This document shows, in pieces, positions 54,690 through 64,000 of a DNA stretch of 64,000 nucleotides (position 1 is the stretch's first letter; every line of letters starts with the position of its first letter). The stretch is from contig CAXIUP010000270.1 in NCBI GenBank assembly GCA_964035015.1, positions 653,001 to 717,000 of the forward strand, in the 5' to 3' direction. Position numbers and translations under genes: made by a program. The notes under the pieces were generated by a model, which was not told where the DNA came from, ran no database searches, and saw nothing but the letters and a program-made list of their open reading frames with translations. Source of the stretch: Corallium rubrum. Taxonomy: Eukaryota; Cnidaria; Anthozoa; Scleralcyonacea; Coralliidae.

Positions 54690-55745
54690 TGTGTTGTATT
54701 ATTTTAAAAAATTGTACAATTTGAATAATCTGAAGTTAATACGCCTTCTTTCATTGTTTCCACCTTGTTGAATCTGCTTTTTCCAGTATTCAGTATAAAA
54801 CTCATGTAATTTATTCCTCAAGTAATAGCAAAAATTTCCTTGTTCTTCGGGTGGTACTACAAAATTTTTAAAATTATTAACTTCTATATTACATAGTTGT
54901 AGTAAATATTTTGTAAATAATATTGGTTGTAAATTAGAGTCCATACAGACTCTCGCTGCTTCACAAGCGAGGATATCTGTAAAAGTTGAGCTTTTGATGC
55001 GAAACCAATATTTTGTTATAAGTGTAGCTATTTGTATAATTAGGGGTGCCCTTCCTAGTTCACCATAGACAGCTAAATTTGTAGATTTTGAGTGAACACC
55101 TAAGATTCATTGCAGAATTTTAGATGTAGTCTTTCTATATCATTTGTTAATTTAAAAATTTTAGTTTTAAACATCGCAAAAGAGTTTATTTTACCCAGTA
55201 ACTATGGACCCAAACTTCGCAGCTGTACAGTAAAACGGAACTGCCGTTGAAGAGAAAGTTTCAAAAGTAATTTTATTGGTACATTCTCCACGTTTGAAAA
55301 ACTTTTGAATAAACAATGCTAGGCACGTATTGCTTTACCATAAAGTATTTTCTGTGTTCGTTTAAAATTACAGGAAAAGTGAAAAGTAATACCAAAGTAA
55401 CAATATTCATCAACTTGCTCGAGAGCAATATTCCCAATAGACCAAATTGATGAGAAGTATGCACGTCTTTGGGTTGGTGTTCCAAACAATAAAACTTTTG
55501 ATTTTTTTAAATTAATGTTCAACTTCCATTTCTTGGTGTAAAATTCAAGCTTTGTGAGACAGTTTTGTAAGCCAGACTTGGACTCGGATAGTAAAACTAA
55601 GTCATCTGCGTAAAGTAAACAATTTAAATCAGTTTCATCAAGTTTTACTGAGTTGTTAAATAAATTAGGTATATCATTGATAAACACGTTGAATAAGGTG
55701 GGACTTAGATTGCATCCTTGTTTTATCCCAATATGGACTTAAAGA
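54690..55745 (-). mobile_element. LINE reverse-transcriptase fragment
   Basis: On the minus strand from about 55740 the sequence reads IGIKQGCNLSPTLFNVFIND and LLYADDLVLLSESKSGLQ, the RT fingers and catalytic YADD motif. It continues past YFGITFHF and then, after frameshifts and stops, LGVHSKSTNLAVYGELG...PLIIQIATLITKYWFRIK and the C-terminal frame at 54944-54699. It is an ORF2 fragment without 5' or poly-A end. Confidence 0.7.
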
Positions 55746-55749
55746 AAGG

Positions 55750-57833
55750 AGTACTTCCCTTATCCAATTTTACCGAGCAATCAACTGAGGAAAACATACA
55801 TATAAATTCTTTATATGTAACAAAGGGATACAAAACGCAAGATACAGTCCCCCAGTCTTCGAAACCGGCGTGTGTAAAACTCTCTTGATTGCTTTGTGGA
55901 GAATTTTACGAAACCATGCCTAATAATGAATGCCCATAAAACGCTATATGGCGTCTGCCAACCGAGATGCGCAACAATTTACGCATAAATGCCATTAACC
56001 TTTCTCAAAAACCGCATTCACTTTTTTAACAAATTAAAACTGAAAAAAGATATCTATGCATGTCCACGTGTGCTTGGACTACTCCGCTAATAACTACCGC
56101 GCCTCCCTAAAACTGCATATCTAGTTTCGTAAGCTTCATCCTCATTCATTCACCGTATTGTCTTCATAAGAAAAGAATTTTCGCCTACCTTCATTTAGCA
56201 GCATTTGTCCATATTAAAACAACTGAGATAAACGTAATTTTTCCTTTGTTTCACTAGTGCAATAATGACGCCATATTGCTTTCTCTCTTTTTCATTCTCT
56301 ATTCTTCTTTCTTAACTTAGCGACAACAACCGAATAAAATAGCTTCGCTTCATGCTATAAGCGTTTGTTTTTTCACGACGAAATGTACAACAGAAGGTTT
56401 GAATTATGGTTTGTAACATTGTCAACGTCATTATCTGTATCTAATCATGTAAGAAAAACAATACTCAATCAACGTATATGTAATCTTGTCGCGTGCTCGT
56501 TCTTGTCAAATCGTACATGACATGCGAGCGCACATCGTTCTTGTATTTGTCGTTATGAGTGCGTGGCGTCCAAAAGGCGAGCTCAGGAAGCACTATACCC
56601 CCAATCGCTTCATCTGATTACTAATCTTTGTATATACCCCCTCCATTGTTTCCATCAAAAGTGACATGCCCTATCAGATTTAAAAAGTTTGACGACGTCA
56701 CCGTTTATTGCCCTTCTCTGAATTTTAATTTGAAGGTAACAGTAAATCATCATTGATACTCCGAAAAATAAAAAGTCTAGGACGTGGATTTTCATATTCC
56801 ATTCAAACTTATTAAATCCAGAACCGCACCTTTTTTACAGAAAATCAACGCGCCCCTCCTCCATCCCCCCCCCCCCTCCCCCCAAAAAAAATAATAATAA
56901 TACAATTCTCAAAGTTTATTGAACAAGCCATTGAATTAATCAAACGTGATTGGTTCAAAGCTCGAACATTCCCATCTCTAATGTAATAGGGGCGTACTTA
57001 GCACTTTTTGATCAAGGGGAAATTTGTGCGACGTACTTTTATTCCCTTTTTTTAAATTGGCTGAATATTCGTAAGATATTCATGTTTCAAACAAGAACAG
57101 AATCATCAGATCTATGTGGCATAATTTCGACAGCGACATAATTATAACGAGTATACTCATTGTAGAAATACGAGTCGTCTACTGAATTTTCATGTCGACA
57201 TTTCAGTTTTCGCCTATAGATTTTATAATTTTTCAGAAATATTGATCAAATACAGCCAGAAAGTACGCCCCTGAGGCTGGGTGATGAAAAGACAATTATG
57301 GCTTAATTCTGGATTAATGAAACATCGTTAAATTAAAATAACGAGTTATTTGTTATAGGAAATTTGGATTCATTTTTCATAGACCTTGTATGAATTATAA
57401 AAGCTTTTATTCTGTGAAACATTCATCCAAAATATAACAATAGGTTAACTTTTAATCCAGCATTGATGCTATAAATCGCTTTTGAACAACTCAGCCCAAG
57501 TCTCCGACACATAATAATCACAAAATATACATTACTACTCACGTCCCATGGCTTGTTTTGCAACAGTGGACCTTGATCCAAACCGACATTCCATATATAG
57601 GCGATGAAACCTTTCTCCCAAGTCCAAACAGTTAATACTCATAGTTCCGTGCTATTAACTTCGTGATAGATCACAGCAATAATGTCTGTAAAACTTTCTT
57701 CCCAGCACTTGTGTGCTTCCCCAACCAGTCAATCTGTTCATGTATAATGGCCTAAAACTCATTTAGCTTGCCTATAGCTTTCAAAACTTGTTTGCTCCTC
57801 CTCATCCTCATCCTGCATCACCATCATTCTTAT

Positions 57834-57867
<34 letters not shown>

Positions 57868-58270
57868 GGACTAGCAAATATGGACACTTTTAACTATATT
57901 CCGCCAATGGACCAGCAGGACCAGGTTTGCACTGGACCAGGTTTTAAGAGTTCTTCTCTTTGTAAGCTGCTATGCTCAAAAATTTGTTCGACTTTTGTTT
58001 AAACGGACGGCCTTTTGATCGTTTTCTTTGCATGTGTAGGCTCCTACAGCAGCAGTTGGTGACTTCTCCTGTAATGTCCAATAAATTTGAGTCTGTGCGT
58101 TTTATCACATTCGAGATGCGATGAAGATCTGCATATCAGTATTTTATGGTTTTGTGTTCTTTCCGCGAGACGTTCTAACTTGTTAACTAGAGTTTGTACA
58201 TCTTTATATTGATTCTCGATACCATTTCAATTGATTAAAAAAATCGAATTATGTCCCTTCCAATAGTCTT
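55750..58270. other. region without recognised genes
   Basis: The sequence is AT-rich with a C-rich run at 56860-56882, a TCA trinucleotide run at about 57836-57868 and a lone frame at 56950-57141 of no recognised type. Part may be decayed repeats. Confidence 0.4.
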
Positions 58271-58286
58271 GTACCAGCATTCGATC

Positions 58287-58532
58287 CATGTCTAGGGGTT
58301 TAGAAACAATTTCTGAGTACATCGGACTAGTAAACCGAAGGTTGCGGGTTCGAATCCAAGCAGGGTCAAGTAGAGTTTTCTCCACTTGTCCGGTGTGGTT
58401 CGTCACTCAGAGTAACACATTATTCTCCATACTAGTTCACTTTCCCACAATTATCATCCGAAATTTCTGAGTATTTGAGATTGGCGAAAGTCCACCAATG
58501 GGCTGCTACATTACACTTAGTTCACAAACGTA
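58287..58532 (+). mobile_element. tRNA-derived SINE (unit 1)
   Basis: The sequence GGTTGCGGGTTCGAATCC (58340-58357) is a tRNA-type pol III B box, preceded by a weak A-box-like stretch. The 3' part, ending TTAGTTCACAAACGTACCAC, is shared with unit 3. There is no full cloverleaf, so it is not a functional tRNA gene. Confidence 0.6.
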
Positions 58533-58645
58533 CCACAACAGATGTTTGGCAGACGTTCGTCAAGCTGAGCCCCATACAAGGTTCGAACTTGCAACCTTCT
58601 AATGGCCGGTTACACCCTCTAACCATGCATTGAGCCTCAGATGGA
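58533..58645 (-). mobile_element. tRNA-derived SINE (unit 2, inverted)
   Basis: The minus strand reads GCATGGTTAGAGGGTGTAAC, then GGTTGCAAGTTCGAAC (B box) and GCTTGACGAACGTCTGCC. It lies tail to tail with unit 1. Confidence 0.55.
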
Positions 58646-58671
58646 AAGCTAAGGATGCAAATTCATTGCAC

Positions 58672-58818
58672 GCAAATTCAATTCATTCGAAGGTTGCAGG
58701 TTCGAACTCTGTTCGAACCCTGTTGTTCTGGGCTCAAAAATCTTTTCCGCATAATTGAGCTTGACGAACATCTACCAAACGTCTGTTACATTACACCAAG
58801 TTCGCAAACGTACCACAT
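58672..58818 (+). mobile_element. tRNA-derived SINE (unit 3)
   Basis: GGTTGCAGGTTCGAACTC (B box) near 58691 is followed by the family tail GAGCTTGACGAACATCTACC and the same CAAACGTACCAC end. The A-box part is truncated. Confidence 0.55.
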
Positions 58819-58906
58819 GCACTACATGTATACGTTCAACTTAAATATCATATAACGTATACCACAAGTCATGCACTACACGCATGTATATACGTACCAT
58901 TCATTA

Positions 58907-59125
58907 TCACTTCAAGATTCTTCGCAGTGTAGAATGGTGCGCCATATGTATTGCCTCTATAGCTTTCCGACTTTTTTTTCCAAGTATATTTATACGTAGG
59001 AACTTGTACAGGCTGTCTTTCTCCTGCATGGTTAATGGACTCTGAATGCGTTCTCCAATATTTTCGCTAGGGTGGCCTTGTTTTTCTTCAAGTATTTCAA
59101 CGCCCATTTGTGTATACCCTTCCTC
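58907..59125 (-). CDS. candidate terminal exon of an unrecognised gene
   Basis: Following a pyrimidine-rich TTTACAG acceptor (minus strand, near 59132), the frame continues to a stop at 58907-58909. It reads MGVEILEEKQGHPSENIGER and LTMQEKDSLYKFLRINILGK, then HMAHHSTLRRILK. The composition is protein-like and unbroken. No matching upstream exon was found. It could be host-derived or transposon-derived. Confidence 0.35.
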   Translation of the reverse strand, partial: EEGYTQMGVEILEEKQGHPSENIGERIQSPLTMQEKDSLYKFLRINILGKKSRKAIEAIHMAHHSTLRRILK

Positions 59126-59129
59126 TGTA

Positions 59130-62100
59130 AAGGATAGACAAACAATAGCGTGAGAAAACTTGATCTCAAATCATTAAATAAATCAGTAATCGATCATTGA
59201 AAACAAAAGAAATCACCATCAAGTCCGAGTCGATGTTTGGAATAATGGACATGAAACGAAGAAATTACATAAATTAAGCAAACTTTCAAACCGATTTTCT
59301 CTTAAAATAATTATTAATTGTTTGAGATGCTTTATCTAACACTCGAAAGAACGTTTCACCAGATATCTAAATACCTCGAAGTTGATTAAAAACTCATCTA
59401 TCGCCTTGTTTTTCAACTCCATTTAGGTATGTTTAAATATCCTGATAAATATCTTTCTCGTGCATGATATATTACGTAATTTTCAGACTGCATTTTGCAA
59501 ATCAACCATGTCCATGGTCTTAAACCGACCTTAAAACCCCACCGTGCTGCTTGTTTCCGAACTAAAGTTCTGTTATATAACAGTTATTCCTCAAGTGCCA
59601 TGTTCTTCTCGTGATTGCATGTTTGCTAACTCGATTCCTTTTTGCTGCCGGGTCAAGCTTATCCTGCTTCCAGAGCTTTTTCAAAGAGGACAAAAGGAAA
59701 GGGGAGAAAATCCTCTGCTTGAAACTTGTGCGAACCCCACTATCATCATGCAACGATAGCTAAATAACAATAAACGAATCACAGCACACTTTATATTTTA
59801 ATATGTAATTATATTTTAATAGCCAATCAAGAGACCCTTTTAGAATTTTTCTAATTATAGTCAGATTTTTACCCAGGCTCAAATCTATTGATCAATTAAC
59901 TACTGATTTCAACCAGAAGTTTTTACTCCTCTCCCTTACTTCTTTGTCACCTGTACAGTCAATTGGGTAATCAAATGGTACATACTGTATGTTGTACGTT
60001 GCTAAATGAGTTGTTGAGAAATTGGTTGAATTCTGAGCCAAATTTGTTTGTGGGCGGGATCACAAGAGATAAATTAAATAGGGAGGACGAAATAGATCAA
60101 GACTCTTTACATGCATAGCTCGCCGAGACGTTTCCTAGGAGGGCTGAAAGTTTACGAATATGAACGGCGCCTAAGAAGACAGGCCCTTTCAGAATGAAGA
60201 AGTAGCCCGCCAGCCAATCACAGAAGAGAATTAGGCAAACCATACAATTAACCTACTCCCCCTCGAGAAATATTTTGACGACCTATATTTTGATATTTTG
60301 GCATTCTACGCCCTGAGGGCTATAGCAGTCCTAGGAGAGCTGGCCTTCGCTCGAAACGTTAGACTTAGACTCCTATACGTTCTCTGTTTCGGCAGTATAT
60401 CTAACCTTACTATATTTCGATTGTTGTTTCTACACTGCCTACGCAGTACGCTACTTTTATTACACTATTTGTGAAAAAATTAAGTTGTCGCGCAACAACC
60501 ATGCTCGTAAAAGGATTAAAGTTTGGGTCTTTACCGTAATGTCCTTTGTAGGGACTAAATGGGATGACGATGAGATTTAGATCAACGGTAATCAGAACTG
60601 GCGGGATATATAACCATGTGTAATTCGTTGCCTGGACGGATAGTTCGGTAATCTGTTACGGTTCGGTAATCGTCCCGGCTGAGGAACGCTGGGCAGCAGA
60701 CTCATGGTGAGAAACAGGTGAACAATTTGAACTGGGCAGTAATGGATAAACACCAATGACGAACAGTACGAACAACCATTAATCGGAAGCACAGTTAATG
60801 GTACCTTTTGTTAGAAGAAGACGAGCAGAAGACGCCAGAGTAAGCGGTCGAGCAGTTCAATTGGCGGACACTAAAACGTGAGCAGATAAATATCAATGCA
60901 GGGGTTGTTATTGTCATTGAGTTTTGCCCCCCACAACTATGTAATTTAAAGTAACGACATTTCTTTAGCTCTCTACACTTAATCGTAATTCATTCAGTAA
61001 TCGAAGCAAACCAATTACTCGCGATATAGATTTTTCACTGACGTCACGAGCCTTTTTCCTCGGTTGACTTTAGAGGCAGACAAAAAATATACCAAGAGTT
61101 AAATGCACGATTTCAAGGTTATTGCCTTGTCTGTGGCGAGCGCGGACTGATCGGACTAACACAATATGTTTTCATATCAGACATAACTTAACGGCACGCT
61201 ACTCAAAAAGTTACTGTTCGTGATCCAACGTTTCGAGACTCCAATCTAGTGTCTTGATCAGGGGTAGGGGTGATCGTTAAGAAGTAATAGATCAAACACG
61301 AGGAAGAGTGTTTCACCCGATCTCCAGTCACCGAGAAGTGAATTAACCAATTTCGAAGTGACTGGATAGAGGATGAAGCACTCTTTCGATTTGAGTGTTT
61401 GATCTAGCTTCTCAAACAAATCAGTATTTTATGAAAAAGTCAGGTTGAAAGTTGGCAAAATTCTATGCTAATTAAGACCGGGTACCCAGTCCACCGTCTC
61501 GGTACTGATTTCTTTTGTTTTCATCTTATGAATTATTAATGAGTTTGAGAAGAAAGGTTCCATATCAACAACATCAATAGACAACGTCATCATCATTAGT
61601 TTTATTTGAAAGTATAAATATGGGACCTTTCTACACAACGATGCTAACAGTACACTATATCGGAGCGTCGTAACGTTTGGTCATGAACTGTAACATTAAT
61701 TCATATGTAACCGTAACATTTATAAAGTAGCTCTTGAGTTGGATTCCCCATTGCTACTCGCTAACGGACGCACATAGCATTTCCACAACAAACCATCGGC
61801 ATTTCTTTTGCCGTCCTCGATGGCTTTCAGAATAACAGCGATAGTTTTTTCATGTTTCCATGAAGCATTACAGAAATTACGAAGTGATACAAACCTGAAT
61901 TTATTCAAAACAAGGGTAAAAACATGACGCATTGATCAAACTTTGAGATGTCTACACATATTGTGTTTGCCCCGTCAGACTGTGCTCCTCCCAGAATCTT
62001 CGCCCTCGTTCGAATGGCGACAATAACCTTGAAATTGTGTTTAGAGAGCGATAAGGCGTTTCCCGGGCGGTTCATCGGACGTAATTTCTCGCGCATGCAG

Positions 62101-63030
62101 GATTCGTCCTCCCTTTTGCTCTCCGCGCGCCCCATCCTCAGGATTTGCCTTCTCCGAATGAGTTTTGATATAATTTAGCACACACAAAAGCCTCTGCGGA
62201 GCAGTATGCAGAGTATATAGGTGCAAACAACAACACATGCTTTCTTCTTGATAATATCTCTATTACATGGATTAACAGCTGAAAAATTAAGCTTTTACCG
62301 AAGGTGAAGCCAGTTGACAGAACAGCCAAGAAATCACCTCAATAATGTAATAGCGCAAGAGTGATTTCAACGTCGTCGGAGCTATTGATGGTTTGCAATC
62401 AATCCTTTGAGATTTTAAAGACAAAGATGCTCTATCTTTGGAGGAAAAATACTCCAAATAGACTTCTCCCCTTGACGAGTAAAATCGTCTGGAGTTAGAC
62501 AGAGTAAAAAGAGAAAGTTGTTCGACAACAACGAGGCGCTTGAAAAGGTTAAATTTGGCCGATTAAAATCGTAACGTGTGCACCAGGCTTTAGTGTTTAT
62601 TAAAGCTAGCATTTTGGAAGAAAAATATTTCAAACTATTTTCGGTTTTGGCGTGGGGTAAAACATGGACTGGACTATTTTTTGGACTATTTCTTGGACTA
62701 TATTTGGACCATTTTTTGGACTATTTTTAGTCAATTTATTTTTCATCTCAATTCTTTGGGTGAAAACCCTACATTGTTATTAGGCTATAGTCTAATAACA
62801 ATGACCAAAGCTGCAGTATTTTTATCTCTTGTCTTGTATATCCGCGTATATCCAATTCTATAAACAGCGTGTGTCTCGCGATACTTGTATCGACTTATTT
62901 TACTACCAAATTCAATAGCATTTATTAGTAGCGCAAACAATTTGAAATTCCTGTTGAATTCTGGCTCTGCAATGTAAATTAGGTGTCGACTATCGTCATT
63001 CGGTTGCATTGAAATCTTGGCATACGTTAG
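59130..63030. other. region without recognised genes apart from short fragments
   Basis: Several sub-80-codon frames occur with no domain. One at 61932-61720 on the minus strand is slightly more protein-like (KHEKTIAVILKAIEDGKRNA), but I cannot assign it. A MITE-family stretch lies at 62468-62509. Confidence 0.4.
62468..62509. repeat. inverted copy of the MITE-family core
   Basis: CCCCTTGACGAGTAAAATCG with the following TCTGGAGTTAGACAGAGTAA is nearly the reverse complement of 49995-50036 and shares the core of 11127-11351. Confidence 0.6.
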
Positions 63031-63038
63031 TAAACGTA

Positions 63039-63695
63039 TGTTATGTGAGGGGTATTTTGCTCGGTAGAACGACGCAGCGACCAGGTAGCAATATGATCTT
63101 TATTACGGACGGTACAAATGTACAACACAGGATAATAAGATAAAGTTCAATACTTAAACTAAAGTTCAGTTCAGTTCAGTTCAATGTCTTCGTTTACTTC
63201 TTATTCTTCTATTTCTTGCTTTTCTGCTCTGCTTTTGTGCTGGGCACTCTTCAATCAGTCTTTTTTTCAAATGCTTGACTCCAAAAAGGGAGGCTCTTTT
63301 TATAATTTTCTGGTGTAGAAAACTACGCCTGGTAGGTGTGTAAGAGTTGACCAATCAGGAGCATCAGACCAGAATACTTTGCAGCATTGGATGAAGGCGT
63401 TGTAAGTCGATCTCAAGTACCGAGGCAAAACGTTTGAAAAGTTTTTTCTTTATATTAAACTAATATATTTCTTGACTACATTGATATGGTAAAAAGTAGA
63501 TGTCATAAAGTATAAGAAAGACTATTATAATATTTTACAGTTTCATTGAGTATTTATGGAACAGTTCAACTTTGAATAATCATTACGTAAGTTGTCGTTT
63601 GGTTTATGTAAACATTACGAAGCTTCTTCGTGGCCTAAAATCATGCTAAATTCAACTAGCTTACATAAACAAATTTGGGCCTGCCCTAGATCATA
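63039..63695 (-). mobile_element. solo LTR, inverted copy of the 52187-52772 LTR
   Basis: Read on the minus strand it starts TATGATCTAGGG and ends CATAACA. It matches the other LTR throughout, with an extra block of about 80 bp near 63513-63590. No gag or other internal sequence adjoins either side, so it is a solo LTR. The flanks ACGTA and CTGAC do not form an obvious target duplication. Confidence 0.75.
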
Positions 63696-64000
63696 CTGAC
63701 AGGATAATAGAAAAGGCTTTTAAGAAAACTGTTGTCAAGCTAGTAAATAAACTTATGACAGAAGCATGCAACCTAATTACAGAACAATGGTAGATATGAT
63801 CAGACTGTCGCGACATTTTAATATATTGATAAAGCTACAGAAAGGTTAATTGATATTACAAGTGTTACTTTTACGTAGTTTTGGTTATTTTCAGCTATTT
63901 GTTTGCATTGCGGCACCCTAGAATAGAATAGCCAAAAGCAGCTAGAAAGCTAAAAGATAACTTAATATATGTGTGTGTTGTCATAACATGTATAATTATA
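63696..64000. other. region without recognised genes
   Basis: This is AT-rich terminal segment with no supported feature. Confidence 0.4.

Noticed and set aside
58287-58818. tRNA genes
   Set aside because: Only the B box is well formed. No acceptor stem or anticodon arm can be folded, and the shared tails mark SINEs.
61720-61932. Possible PAS-like fragment on the minus strand
   Set aside because: The similarity is too short and weak. There is no motif that I can defend and no flanking exon.

Overview
This window is eukaryotic nuclear DNA, almost certainly from an aquatic invertebrate animal such as a cnidarian or sponge. It is AT-rich, has GT-AG introns and long microsatellites, and is packed with decayed transposable elements of many classes: Polinton-like, Helentron (Helitron2), DIRS, Gypsy-like LTR, LINE, Tc1/mariner, Mutator-like, DDE-like families, MITEs and tRNA-derived SINEs. 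I see no complete ordinary host gene. The only host-like coding remnants are a decayed MACPF (perforin-family) domain and a few orphan exons. The species assignment is inference.

Region 1 (about 0.33-26 kb) is a Polinton-like or adintovirus-like element, copy A. It has an integrase fragment, a spliced acidic and proline-rich gene, a low-complexity coiled-coil gene, a small tail-anchored protein, a Fic-domain gene and at least six unrecognised small genes on both strands. The Fic gene is split between its codons 31 and 32 by a 15.8-kb Helentron (about 5347-21155). That element has both terminal structures and encodes an RPA-like protein, a repeat-rich ORF ending in a 2A-like ribosome-skipping motif, an OTU protease, an HUH Rep, a PIF1-type helicase and an endonuclease/exonuclease/phosphatase (EEP) domain. 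Several frameshifts and a MITE show that it is no longer intact. A second copy of part of the Polinton-like block (copy B, about 39.85-42.6 kb) carries the uninterrupted Fic locus and so serves as the empty-site reference.

Region 2 (26-39.8 kb) holds a SWIM-finger transposase relic, a DIRS fragment with an internal deletion, a multi-exon DDE-like relic, a DIRS gag, a Mutator-like transposase relic, the MACPF relic and a Gypsy-like gag-protease relic that abuts copy B.

Region 3 (42.6-51.7 kb) is a seven-exon transposase-like gene. Its first intron is filled with other elements: two near-identical MITEs, a Tc1-type transposase broken by an 807-bp solo LTR with a 5-bp target duplication, and an endogenous CRESS-DNA-virus-type Rep gene broken by a LINE insertion that also has a 5-bp duplication.

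Region 4 (51.7-64 kb) has one LTR with a gag start, an inverted solo LTR of the same family at 63.0-63.7 kb, a pair of spliced 3' exons, GC-rich tandem repeats, a LINE reverse-transcriptase fragment, a cluster of SINEs, and long stretches where I recognise no genes. All function calls come from reading translations and motifs by eye; no database search was run.
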